Assembly (NCBI RefSeq): GCF_014282275.1 | Contig: NZ_VFIA01000043.1 | Coordinates: 1 to 41,134 of the forward strand | Reading direction: 5' to 3' | From: Spirosoma utsteinense | Lineage (GTDB): Bacteria; Bacteroidota; Bacteroidia; Cytophagales; Spirosomataceae | DNA length: 41,134 bases | In this document: positions 1 to 8,170 of the stretch, in pieces | Layout: every line of letters starts with the position of its first letter | Numbering within the stretch: the stretch's first letter is position 1 | Notes under the pieces: model-generated | What the model saw: the letters and a program-made list of their open reading frames with translations, nothing else | Told to the model about the DNA's origin: nothing | Databases searched by the model: none | Made by a program: the position numbers and the translations under genes

Positions 1-478
1 GCGTACACTCGCCACCAGGATGCGGTTGTTGGCCAGATCCACGGCCAGCGTCCCGGGCGAGTCGACAACGTTATTGGTCAGCGTAGTTTCGGAAGCGGCA
101 CTTAGGGGTGTCCGTCGGAGTTGGTCCAGTGTGGTCGTCGCGGCTCCGTCGTTCATCAGGTAGTATAAGTAGCCATTGACGTTATCGATGGCAATGCCGG
201 CCAGCGTGGAGGAGGTCGCTCCATTGACAGGAGCTGGGGTCAGAAACGTAGTGACTGTGTAGGGGGCGCTCAGGCTGATGGCCGCGATCCTGGGCAGGTT
301 GTTGCGTACACTCGCCACCAGGATGCGGTTGTTGGCCAGATCCACGGCCAGCGTCCCGGGCGAGTCGACAACGTTATTGGTCAGCGTAGTTTCGGAAGCG
401 GCACTTAGGGGTGTGCGTCGCAGTTCGTCCAGTGTGGTCGTCGCGGCTCCGTCATTCATCAGGTAATAGAGTTGCGCC
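1..478. repeat. Direct repeat, 303-bp period, within the secreted protein gene
   Basis: Positions 1-112 and 304-415 are identical. After that the copies differ at a few sites (for example 113/416 and 119/422) up to about 165/468. The period is 303 bp, exactly 101 codons, so the repeat adds blades without changing frame. Near-identity suggests a recent duplication or gene conversion. Confidence 0.9.
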
Positions 479-573
479 TGAGCCACGGAGGAAAGTAGAC
501 TCAGTAGCCCACAAATGAGCACAGTCAACAATGTACTGGCTCGTTTATGAACAAATGGTAAAGAATTATTCAT
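1..573 (-). CDS. Secreted repeat protein with 101-residue repeats, 5' part only
   Basis: The reading frame starts at the ATG complementary to 571-573 and stays open for 191 codons to the left edge, so the C-terminus is outside the window. The first 34 residues form a typical Sec signal peptide: a charged start (MNNSLPFVHKR), a hydrophobic stretch (LLTVLICGLLSLLSSV) and an AQA-like cleavage site. The mature part begins with a repeat opening LYYLMNDGAATTTLDELRR, followed by LAVDLANNRILVAS and LAGIAIDNVNGYLYY strands. The repeat restarts after 101 residues. The alternating LxVDxxNNxIxxAS / GIAIDxxNGYLYY pattern is that of beta-propeller blades of the YVTN/NHL/LDLR-B kind; this is inference from pattern only. 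A surface or periplasmic binding role is likely but the ligand is unknown. Real coding is supported by the signal peptide and the codon-level conservation between repeats. Confidence 0.75.
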   Translation of the reverse strand, partial: MNNSLPFVHKRASTLLTVLICGLLSLLSSVAQAQLYYLMNDGAATTTLDELRRTPLSAASETTLTNNVVDSPGTLAVDLANNRILVASVRNNLPRIAAISLSAPYTVTTFLTPAPVNGATSSTLAGIAIDNVNGYLYYLMNDGAATTTLDQLRRTPLSAASETTLTNNVVDSPGTLAVDLANNRILVASVR

Positions 574-2384
574 GAATTTAGTATTAGCGATGTTAGAAAA
601 TAACTGGTCGTTATAAGTTTAAAATGGGCATCGGCGCAATAACCTTCAGTCAGTTAGTCATCTTCAGGTTAACCCGTCAGCTCCCTGCAGTCAACAGCGA
701 CGGCTACTACCGGAATGAGTGCTTTGCAGAAATGAGCCGACCATGATCTACTCTGGGCAGTCCGGTAACCGGGTGGTTGTTGAGTCGCTACTGCTCCCTG
801 ATTTCTCTGTCCATCAATGGCTGTTTTATAAGTTACTAGCCTTTTGCGACCTATTGGGGTAATTACTCTGCGGAGTAAATAGCCGGTACTCAATATAGTT
901 GAGGCCATTGGGGTTAATAACGAAGTAATTGGAGGGGCAACTGCTGTACTCCATGAGGTGGTTAGCTTCGGTGCCCATATGAGACAATTCGTAAGCGGCA
1001 CCCAGAGAGGTAGACAAATTTTTGGTTCATAAAAGAGGGTACCTTGAGAAGGTAAAGATGAAGAAACGGGTAAATTATCCGCTGACCGCTTAACTGACCG
1101 AGATCTTGATGGGATAGGTATTCGGTCGGGCTTTTTTCAACTGATGCGCAGAAAGGACAGTCGCGCAGAAGTCATGATTCTTTCCTACGATATTGGTAAC
1201 CGCTAGTCGTGTGTGGCACATCTATATTCGAGCCGGTAGTAGCAGAAACCATGTCACCGGATTATTTCTGGAGAGAAACGATCTGCACCCGGGCACCCCA
1301 AGACAACACCGAAAAGAACAGTAGTAAAGCTTTGTAGTTCATACATCGATTGAAAAGGGGATTTAATTAATTATTAGCGGCAAAGCAATAAATAATCAGG
1401 GGAACAATAAGTAAAATTTACTATAAGGTATACAAAAAATAACCGTTCATAGGGCTGGCATTAACTTGATCTGGGTTATACAAATAGTCAGTGGACCTCT
1501 TTTTTACGGGCTATCGCTATTCGAATACGCCCCAATAAGGCAACTAATTTAGCCGACAAATGAGCGGGCGATTATTGGTTAAAGTTAGACATGCCTTTCC
1601 TTACCAAATCAGCAACCTAGCTTGTCTAAATAGCCGTTGCTATGATTTTACGGGTTAATTCACCAACCCATCCCAACTAACAGCGTGGACTAAGTACACT
1701 GGTATGGGCAGTCCAACTGCCATAGCCCCGCCCCAGCTACTCAGGGCCGGTTACAATAACTACTCATCAACAACAAACAGGAGTACTGTAGCCGCACGAA
1801 GCAGCCAGATTTGCCTCTGGATCCGCTGTTCGTCGTAAAGCCAGGTCAATGCTCGTAAGGCCAAGTGTGCTGAAAATAATCTCCTCTTAAAAAAAACCGT
1901 GTCAGATTCGTCTGAGCGCAGCATTTCTATTCGATTTACTGTATTGTAAAAATCACCTGACTCTGTTATTAACGGCCATGTCGAAGCATATCGGCGTAGG
2001 GGTTGGGAGTTCGCTTTTCTCAACTACTTGAGCCGCTTTCTCCACATCGTAGGTCACCCGTAAAACTCAACCTTCACCCCTCTTTTGAGCCGGGCCTGGC
2101 GGTTTCGTCTATAGTTAGTCGCGCATAGCCCGCGCGGGGACACTATCTTTCGGCTTCACCGCCGAACCAATGTTGATCGCATGGCGGAAACAGGATTCCT
2201 GTCCCTCAGCTTCAGCACTGACCACCCGGTAAAACAGCTTGTGGGTATGAACGAAACACCGGATATCGGCTGTAGCTCCTTCCATCACCCGGCCTAAACT
2301 TGGGTTGGCAAACAAATACTTGTTGACCTTGCGGTTGCTTCCATGCACCAAGAGCAGGGTCAACGGGGGTTGCTGCGTCCGTTG
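574..2384. other. Long region without a supported gene
   Basis: About 1.8 kb. Short open frames exist on both strands (for example 669-1001 and 1760-2023, minus), but none has a recognisable domain, and they overlap each other. A GACCGA/TCGGTC pair (1096-1101 and 1122-1127) is followed by GGGCTTTTTTC and may be a remnant terminator. The region reads like decayed sequence at the edge of a rearranged locus. Confidence 0.5.
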
Positions 2385-2774
2385 TTCTCATTGAGGTAGA
2401 GCCCCAAGATATTGGACGCGTGCTGCTCAACCTCTACAACAACACTGTTTATGATGTCCAGCAACGGGATAAAGGCAAAGGGCAGGGAAACGTATCAACC
2501 TATGGTCACGGTCAGCACCCATCAGCTCAATGGGCAACTAGAAATCCGCGTCAGTGACAACGGAACGGGCATTCCCGATGCAGTGAAAGGCACGATTTCC
2601 CAGCCTTTTTTCAGGACAATGCCCACCGGAGAGGGTACCGGTTTGGGAGTATCACGCTCATATAATATTATCACCATAGGGCATGGTGGAAACCTAAGGA
2701 TAGAAAGCCAGGAAGGAGAAGGAACTGAGTTAGCGATTCAGTTACCGGCCGCAGCCATTAGCTCCTTGACTTAA
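2385..2774 (+). pseudogene. Histidine kinase C-terminal fragment (HATPase_c), frameshifted
   Basis: The translation reads VLIEVEPQDIGRVLLNLYNN, the N-box region of a sensor histidine kinase. It then shifts frame near 2485-2492 into YQPMVTVSTHQLNG, VSDNGTGIPD (G1 box), PFFRTMPTGEGTGLG (F/G2 boxes) and EGEGTELAIQLP. The upstream sensor and dimerisation domains are absent. Several normally conserved positions look altered: the F-box has TMPTG instead of TKPTG, and the SY(D)IIT(K)GHGG segment reads SYNIITIGHGG. This is a dead remnant of a two-component sensor of the type common in Cytophagales. The family call is firm; the exact left limit is not. Confidence 0.8.
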
Positions 2775-3510
2775 AAAAATGACTCTTCTTTAAAACAGCC
2801 AGCAACGACGGACAATCACCAATGCGGCATCTAGTTTGAGTTAGCTATTGACCTTAACGTATCTACGTGGCAAACTATCTGGGAGTCTGGTGCGGGATGA
2901 GTTGAAGCTATACCCCGATGAGTATGTACGATTCTGCAAGGCGACCCCAAGGCCATTTCTCGCCTTTTTTGGTTATCCACAATTCTTAGATAAACAGACC
3001 CCTTATTGGATAAAGATATTACCAAAGACATTGCTTACTAGTGAGTCATAGCCGAACTTCATCATATAACACTCGCACCAGTTCACCCCTTTTTCGGTAG
3101 ACACCAGATTTATAAAGTGATCTGTCAAGAGTCTACTGTACTGGTGAAATTTAGTGATTTTCTACGTACTGTGAGGTCAGTTTCCTGTACCTGGAGAAAG
3201 GCTCATAATCACTTTCTACGGCTATTGGAGGTGCTCTGTGTCGTATTTCTTAAACGAAGGGATTTGTTTATTTCGGTATACTTTCCAGCTCTACTCCAAC
3301 CGATCATTTTCGTTCAATAAAAGGGTGCCTAGTGCTATTTAATGAACTGAGTAAAAATTTACTAATGAATGGCTTGCGTCAAGACTGCACTTCAGCCAAA
3401 ATCGTTCATTTAAACTTCCAATTGTGACTGGTACGATCCAAGATGTAAACAGAACACGAAACTGGATTTTCATTCCCTTTCTCATTGACTGTACCCAGAA
3501 TCGTGACATT
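2775..3510. other. Region without a supported gene
   Basis: About 740 bp. Open frames at 2848-3051 and 3117-3320 (plus) show no motif, no credible start context and no neighbour logic, and they are overlapped by minus-strand frames. Nothing else was recognised here. Confidence 0.5.
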
Positions 3511-3547
3511 AAAAAGCCGCACCAGCAGTAACTGAGCGCGGCTTTTT
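3511..3547. terminator. Bidirectional terminator
   Basis: A perfect 10-bp inverted repeat AAAAAGCCGC (3511-3520) / GCGGCTTTTT (3538-3547) with a 17-nt loop. It lies 64 bp past the stop of the minus-strand oxidoreductase gene and has T-runs on both strands. Confidence 0.8.
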
Positions 3548-3610
3548 ATGTAAGTCGGTGTACGGCTTCAAGCACTTATTTGTTCTAAGGGGAGCGAGTT
3601 AGATCGTTGG

Positions 3611-4336
3611 TTATTTCAGCTTGATGCCCTGAGCTTCCATTTGCTTTTCCTGCGCAGCGTGGTTGACCAAAAACTGTGTGTGTTGCTGCTCCGTGCGCTC
3701 TGTACCCAGACTTTCTAACTGTTGCCGTAGCTCCATGGCGGATAGATCGGCTGCGTAGCAGGGTGTGCCGGGCTGTTGCCGCCACGATTCATGCAGACTA
3801 CCATCATCCACAGCATCAAAGCCCAGTTCCTCCACCAGAGTCATTACTTTTTGCTTGGCAGCGGGGTCATCACCGGCCACAGGAAGCCCGATACGGCCAG
3901 GTGTGCCGACGGGCTGTCCCAATTTTTCAAGGTGGTCGGCCAGGATATTGTTGAACACCTTTACCACAGGCCGTCCCAGGTGCTGCTGCACCCATTCGCT
4001 TTCGGTCAGGTCACCCTGCTCTAGTTCGGAGATGTGTCCATCCCGTAACAGGGGGTAGTAGTTGCTGGTATCAATGACCGGCACCTCAGCGGGTACGCCA
4101 TCGAACAAGTCTTTGGGTAGATCAGGAATATTTTTCAGTGGAATGGTCACCACAATGATTTCGCCGTAGTGAGCCGCTTCAGGGGACGTAACGGGAGCAG
4201 CACCGGTTTTTTGGGCCACCTCACCGAGCGTTTCAGGGCCACGCGAGTTGGCAATCGCCACTGAATGGCCTAGGCTAGTGAGCCGAACGGCAAGGGCACT
4301 GCCGATGAAACCGGCCCCAATGATTCCTATTTTCAT
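3611..4336 (-). CDS. NADPH-dependent F420-reductase-like oxidoreductase (NAD(P)-binding)
   Basis: 241 residues from the ATG complementary to 4334-4336. This start was preferred to an upstream one because MKIGIIGAGFIGSALAVRL begins directly with the Rossmann beta strand and the GxGxxG loop (residues 7-12). The protein continues with VAIANSRGPETL (phosphate-binding second strand), IIVVTIPLKNI, VIDTSNYYP and VVKVFNNILADHL, the pattern of the F420-dependent NADP reductase-like family (NAD_binding, COG2085). Family members reduce various small substrates, and the substrate here cannot be told. It stands alone on the minus strand and ends shortly before a strong terminator. The C-terminal 40 residues are charged and probably helical. 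No frameshift or truncation is seen. Confidence 0.85.
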   Translation of the reverse strand: MKIGIIGAGFIGSALAVRLTSLGHSVAIANSRGPETLGEVAQKTGAAPVTSPEAAHYGEIIVVTIPLKNIPDLPKDLFDGVPAEVPVIDTSNYYPLLRDGHISELEQGDLTESEWVQQHLGRPVVKVFNNILADHLEKLGQPVGTPGRIGLPVAGDDPAAKQKVMTLVEELGFDAVDDGSLHESWRQQPGTPCYAADLSAMELRQQLESLGTERTEQQHTQFLVNHAAQEKQMEAQGIKLK

Positions 4337-4982
4337 TATTAGTACTATTAACGAGTTATGAGTCCTTGCTTCGTGTAGCTCCAAATTTTAACCCTGGGGT
4401 AAGCAAATTGTTTATCAGCGCCTTGTCGGCAGTGACCGGCGAGGCCTCTACTGCTTGCGCATTTGATGTTCGCCCAATCCCTTATACCAGCCGTATCAGA
4501 GATAGCACCTTGTAGGTTGAGCTGAAAACGTCTACAGGTTGCTGATGAAATCGAAAACTAATATAACCCCATGCTGACGTGTCCCACACCATGTGAAGGC
4601 GTAATTCCGGTTAAGCAATGGCAAATCCACATCAACTACTAGTCGTAGCGAGAGTATTTGCCTATACCCTCACGACAGGGATTAGTAATTAATCGATAAA
4701 CCCAGCAAAGAAGTGAATGGCGTCAATGACCAGCCTTACGCTTCCAGTATAGGCTTGGCCAAATGAACGCTTGCCATTGCTTTGGGAAATAAGCTAACCT
4801 ACTTTCAAAGTCAGCAATCGTTCAGAATAACGTCCCAATGATTTCTGGACAATAAACGAACTGCCCAACTAGACCATGCTGCCCAAAAACGGGCAGTTCG
4901 CGCTTAGCACCCTCAACTGGACAGTGCTGTAACGGGAGCGGGCCGAGATAGGGGGTGTGATCTAATTAATGTTGGCTACCAA
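4337..4982. other. Intergenic region between divergent oxidoreductase and AraC genes
   Basis: About 650 bp without a supported gene. It holds the inverted repeat at 4857-4900, described separately, and presumably the promoters of both flanking genes. Confidence 0.5.
4857..4900. promoter_or_regulatory. 10-bp inverted repeat upstream of AraC-type regulator
   Basis: CGAACTGCCC (4857-4866) and GGGCAGTTCG (4891-4900) are perfect inverted copies 24 bp apart. An inner CTGCCC at 4879-4884 can pair with the same right arm, so two alternative hairpins are possible. There is no T-run, which speaks against a terminator. It lies 114 bp before the regulator start and may be an operator. Confidence 0.35.
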
Positions 4983-5010
4983 TTGCCATTACTTGAATTT
5001 CATAACTTTG
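4983..5010 (+). promoter_or_regulatory. Possible Bacteroidota promoter for the AraC gene
   Basis: TTG at 4983-4985 and TAACTTTG (consensus TAnnTTTG) at 5003-5010 with 17 bp between. The -7 motif ends only 3 bp before the chosen ATG, so transcription would start inside or at the start codon. Either the mRNA is leaderless or the match is accidental. Confidence 0.3.
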
Positions 5011-5013
5011 TGT

Positions 5014-5913
5014 ATGGCAACAAGTAACAACAATACCAATTGCATTGGACTATCCCGATACGATTCTTCCCAGAATGGGCAGGTAAATGTCTACCGAATC
5101 GAGGACACGGACCGGCCCGCTTCGTTTCCACATGTTCGGCGCGATTTTTATAAGATCGAATTGATGACGCAGGCGCAAGGCGTATTGGGTTATGCTAATC
5201 AGCGGGTCACCGTATCGGGGAGTGTGCTGATTTTTGTCAGTCCTCTGATTCCGTATTCCTGGGAACGCATCGCCGGACATGAAATGGGCTTTGTCTGTCT
5301 GTTCAGGAAAGAATTCATTAGCTCACAGCTACGGGCGGGGCCGATGGCTAACTCCCCTTTGTTCAGCGTTGGGCCCAGTCCGATCGTATTTCCTGAATCG
5401 GCGGTCGTACAGCGGTTATCGAACATATTCGGGCAGATGATGGCAGAAATGGTCTCCGGTTACGTCAACAAGGCGGATTTGTTGCGGAATTACGTACAAC
5501 TGATTATCCATGAGGGGCTAAAAGCGGCTCCAGCAGTCCCGGCCTATCGGGTCGATTCGGTGGCCCGCATCAGCGCGATGTTCGTGGATCTTCTAAACCG
5601 ACAGTTTCCCATCGCGTCGCCACGGCATACGCTCCGGCTCAGAAACGCCAGTGAATTTGCCCGTATGATAGGGGTTCACGCTAACCACCTTAATAAGGCA
5701 CTGAAAGCCGTCACCCACAAAACCACGACCGAACACATCACCGAAAAGATAGTGGAAGAAGCCAAAGCGCTGCTAGGCCACAGCGACTGGTCCGTCGCGG
5801 ACATAGGCTACTGTCTGGGCTTTGAACACACGACTAACTTCAACAGCTTTTTCAAAAAACATACGCACTTGCCTCCCGGTAAGTACCGACGGCAGGCGAT
5901 TGCAATTTCATAA
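5014..5913 (+). CDS. AraC-family transcriptional regulator
   Basis: 299 residues from ATG 5014 (MATSNNNTNC); an upstream ATG at 4969 would add 15 unconvincing residues. The N-terminal ~170 residues form a cupin-like sensor (VYRIEDTDRPASFPHVRRDFYKI, then VLIFVSPLIPYSWER). The C-terminal ~95 residues are the AraC double HTH: LRNASEFARMIGVHANHLNKALKAVT, then HSDWSVADIGYCLGFEHTTNFNSFFKKHTHLPPGKYR, which holds the signature second helix-turn-helix. Members of this group sense a small ligand and activate a neighbouring gene. The SDR gene 68 bp downstream on the same strand is the obvious target and probable co-transcript. No defects were seen. Confidence 0.92.
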   Translation: MATSNNNTNCIGLSRYDSSQNGQVNVYRIEDTDRPASFPHVRRDFYKIELMTQAQGVLGYANQRVTVSGSVLIFVSPLIPYSWERIAGHEMGFVCLFRKEFISSQLRAGPMANSPLFSVGPSPIVFPESAVVQRLSNIFGQMMAEMVSGYVNKADLLRNYVQLIIHEGLKAAPAVPAYRVDSVARISAMFVDLLNRQFPIASPRHTLRLRNASEFARMIGVHANHLNKALKAVTHKTTTEHITEKIVEEAKALLGHSDWSVADIGYCLGFEHTTNFNSFFKKHTHLPPGKYRRQAIAIS

Positions 5914-5981
5914 GTTATGGATTGATTAGGATACGTTTGACCGATTTAACACCCCGACCTTGTCCATCAAACATACTGGTC

Positions 5982-6722
5982 ATGGAAAACGAAATTAAGG
6001 GTAAAGTCGTCATCATTACGGGAGCCAGCAGCGGCATCGGTGCAGCCACTGCCTTGTTGCTCGCCGGACGGGGTGCAAAACTTGTACTCGGTGCCCGTCA
6101 GACGGAGCAGCTTGTAACAGTGGCGACCCGTATCATCGAAGGGGGTGGTGAAGCGGTTCACGCCCGCACCGACGTAACCAGTCGCGACGATGTCGCCAAC
6201 TTGGTCAAACTAGCTCAGGAACGCTTTGGTAAGCTCGATGTACTGTTCAGTAACGCGGGCATTGCGCCTACTTCACTGCTCGACGAGTTGCGCGTAGCCG
6301 ATTGGGATGCGATGATTGACGTGAATATCAAAGGCGTTTTATATGGCATTGCGGCTGCACTGCCCGTCTTTCGCCGACAGGGTTTCGGGCATTTTGTGCA
6401 TACGGCATCCACTGCCGGCCTGATTACCAAACCCACTATGGCGGTTTATTCCGGCACCAAATTAGCGGTGCGGGCGATCTCGGAGGGGCTGCGCCAGGAA
6501 GCCGGTTCTGACCTGCGGGTAACGCTGATTACACCAGGCTTCGTGAACACTAACCTCGCCAACTCGATGACCGATCAGAGGGTAAAAACGCAGATTCAGG
6601 AACAGATGGCCAGGATGGCTATCCCGCCCGAAGCCATTGCCCGCGCGGTTGCGTTTGCCATTGAGCAACCCGCCACGGTAGACGTGGGCGAGATTATTGT
6701 TCGACCTACGGCGCAGGCATAG
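5982..6722 (+). CDS. SDR-family oxidoreductase
   Basis: 246 residues from ATG 5982 (MENEIKGKVV); the frame is open further upstream, but the family N-terminus matches this start. Classical short-chain dehydrogenase features are present: TGASSGIG (13-20, cofactor loop), D at the end of the fourth strand (DVT), NAG (91-93), N115, S143 and Y156-x3-K160 as the catalytic set. ARQ after the second strand suggests NADP(H) preference. Substrate unknown. It follows an AraC regulator on the same strand, a common pairing in which the regulator controls the dehydrogenase. Confidence 0.92.
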   Translation: MENEIKGKVVIITGASSGIGAATALLLAGRGAKLVLGARQTEQLVTVATRIIEGGGEAVHARTDVTSRDDVANLVKLAQERFGKLDVLFSNAGIAPTSLLDELRVADWDAMIDVNIKGVLYGIAAALPVFRRQGFGHFVHTASTAGLITKPTMAVYSGTKLAVRAISEGLRQEAGSDLRVTLITPGFVNTNLANSMTDQRVKTQIQEQMARMAIPPEAIARAVAFAIEQPATVDVGEIIVRPTAQA

Positions 6723-6973
6723 ATTAAACAGCCGCACATTCAGGAAAAACTGCACGAAAAACCAAAGAAAAACTGGAGGTATCCTGTCCCAATGCTAATA
6801 GCCAAGCTTTTCACAAGAACGTTGTAGCCTATTTAATTGAAGGCATACAACGGCTTGTGGTTAAGCTTTATTAAAAACAGTTGATGTGACTGAGTTAATA
6901 ACTGTTTTTTGGCCATTGAGCAATCGCTTTGCATTCTCCCCGGTTAGCTCGACAGCAAACTGACGGATTGAGA

Positions 6974-7002
6974 TGGTCGGGTTTATCGGCACACAAACTT
7001 GC
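6974..7002 (+). repeat. Left terminal inverted repeat of the IS3 element
   Basis: TGGTCGGGTTTATCGGCACA at the start, continuing CAAACTTGC. It matches the reverse complement of 9700-9729 apart from a CGGG/CCGG difference and a one-base insertion (CACAAACT/CACTCAACT). Confidence 0.9.
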
Positions 7003-7018
7003 TTAACTTAGAAAGGCC

Positions 7019-7319
7019 ATGCAGCCAAAGAAAGCCCCCAAAACACGGCGCAAGTACGATGCTGATTTCAAAACTGAACCGGGCTGCCGGAGCAGTCCTC
7101 AAAATGCTCGACAGCGGTCAGACAGCAGCCTATGTCGCCAATGCCCTCGGCGTATCCGAGAACCTGATCTATCGTTGGAAAAGTGTGAACCAAATGGGTA
7201 AAAAAGTGGTCGCTGGTCAAAGCGAGCTCACCACTGAGAACCAGCAGTTAAAGGAGCGGGTACGGCAACTTGAAACGGAACGCAAAATTTTAAAAAAGCC
7301 CGCCGGGCGGCCCCGTTAA
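7019..7319 (+). pseudogene. IS3 orfA transposase, broken by a 16-nt insert
   Basis: The frame begins MQPKKAPKTRRKYDADFKTE at ATG 7019. After the 16 bases 7079-7094 it continues in another frame as VLKMLDSGQTAAYVANALGVSENLIYRW (the IS3 HTH) and a leucine-zipper-like ELTTENQQLKERVRQLETERKILKK. Removing 7079-7094 gives FKTEVLKMLDSGQ, a family-typical join. OrfA binds the element ends and normally fuses to OrfB by frameshifting near its end. The last residues (KKPAGRPR) suggest the A-B junction is also altered. Confidence 0.85.
7079..7094 (+). repeat. 16-nt structured micro-insert 1 (in IS3 orfA)
   Basis: CCGGGCTGCCGGAGCA between A and G. Block 1-4 (CCGG) is complementary to 9-12 (CCGG). Block 6-8 (CTG) is complementary to 15-17 (CAG, the last base being the target G). 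It differs from insert 4 at 2 of 16 bases. It shifts the frame by +1 in an otherwise readable gene. Confidence 0.7.
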
Positions 7320-7547
7320 GCATTTTCTGCCGGGCCACCTGAAGCCCCGGTACGATTTGGTTGAAGTGCTAAGTGGTGAATTCTCAGTCGGGACCTTGTG
7401 TGCGGTATTAGGTCTGAGCCGGACAGCTTATTACCGATATAGAAGGGGGCAAAGCTACCAGCTAACCGGACCGAAACAGGACAAAAAACAGCTAGTCGAA
7501 CGTGTGTTTGGCGAACATAAACGACGTTATGGCAGTTGGCGAATCGT

Positions 7548-7823
7548 GACGGTCCGCCGCTCATATCTTTGATTTGATTTGAGGTTGTTATAAAAAGTGC
7601 AATTTTTGAGTAAGACCTGACAGGGGTTACCGGTACCTCGGGTCCGCCGCTGAGACGGGGAATAGCCCGATCTTGAACTCGCTGGCTGCGCTGGTACCCT
7701 TGTCCCTTTCCAACAAGCTCCGACAGTACCCATAGACACAGTTTATCACTGTGATCTGCCATCGATGTGCCAGAGTCAGGAAAGTAGTCAGGCTCATGTT
7801 TCACATTTTTATCCCCTTTGTTT
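7548..7823 (+). ncRNA. Candidate bridge-RNA region of the nested IS110 element
   Basis: Non-coding left end of an IS110-family element, where members of the family encode the RNA that guides recombination (established for IS621 and relatives). An 11-bp direct repeat GGTCCGCCGCT occurs at the left end (7551-7561) and again 90 bp further in (7641-7651). GGGGAATAGCCC and CTTGAACTCGCTGG loosely resemble the flanking target. RNA expression and the guide loops are inference. Confidence 0.3.
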
Positions 7824-7863
7824 ATGACATCTTACCTGCGCTATTGTGTTGGGCTGGACATCA

Positions 7864-7877
7864 GCGGACGCCGCGCG
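7864..7877 (+). repeat. 14-nt structured micro-insert 2 (in IS110 transposase)
   Basis: GCGGACGCCGCGCG between A and G (ATCA^GC). Removal restores ATC AGC AAA GAC, giving DISKD. Blocks GCGG and CCGC are complementary, and the inner CG can pair with a later CG. It looks like a shortened member of the family. Confidence 0.55.
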
Positions 7878-8154
7878 GCAAAGACACGCTTCAAGTTTGT
7901 TTGTCGGTCATTGATCAAACTGGACGGGTGAGCGTTAAAGCCACTACTAAAGTGGTCAACAAGCCCGTTGGCTTTGCTAGTCTACTGACCTGGGTGAGCC
8001 GCCATCGTAAGTTAGATTTACCCCTAATTTACCTGATGGAATCTACCGGCGTCTACCACGAAGCGGTGGCTTGGTATCTGCATCAGCAGGATCAATCGGT
8101 CAGTATTCTATTGCCTAACAAGGCAAAGTATTATCTCAAAAGCTTAGGCTACAA

Positions 8155-8170
8155 CCGGGCAGCCGGCGCT
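8155..8170 (+). repeat. 16-nt structured micro-insert 3 (in IS110 transposase)
   Basis: CCGGGCAGCCGGCGCT between A and G (8156-8171 is an alternative placement one base to the right). Compared with insert 1 it has CAG/CTG instead of CTG/CAG in the second complementary pair of blocks, a compensatory change. Removal gives LGYKSKNDKIDAQ. Confidence 0.7.

Noticed and set aside
2115..2363. Minus-strand frame resembling a LytTR DNA-binding domain
   Set aside because: Only a vague FVHTHKLFYRV similarity; no other LytTR motif and no response-regulator context.
2485..2492. Frameshift in the histidine-kinase fragment as a micro-insert
   Set aside because: A single-base change accounts for the shift and no GC-rich structured segment is found.
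2848..3051. 67-residue plus-strand frame as a gene
   Set aside because: No recognisable motif, overlapped by a minus-strand frame of similar length, and lies in a decayed region.
7551..7651. GGTCCGCCGCT copies at 7551 and 7641 as further micro-inserts
   Set aside because: They share GGNCNGCC with the inserts, but the surrounding bases do not form the two complementary block pairs and they lie in non-coding IS110 sequence.
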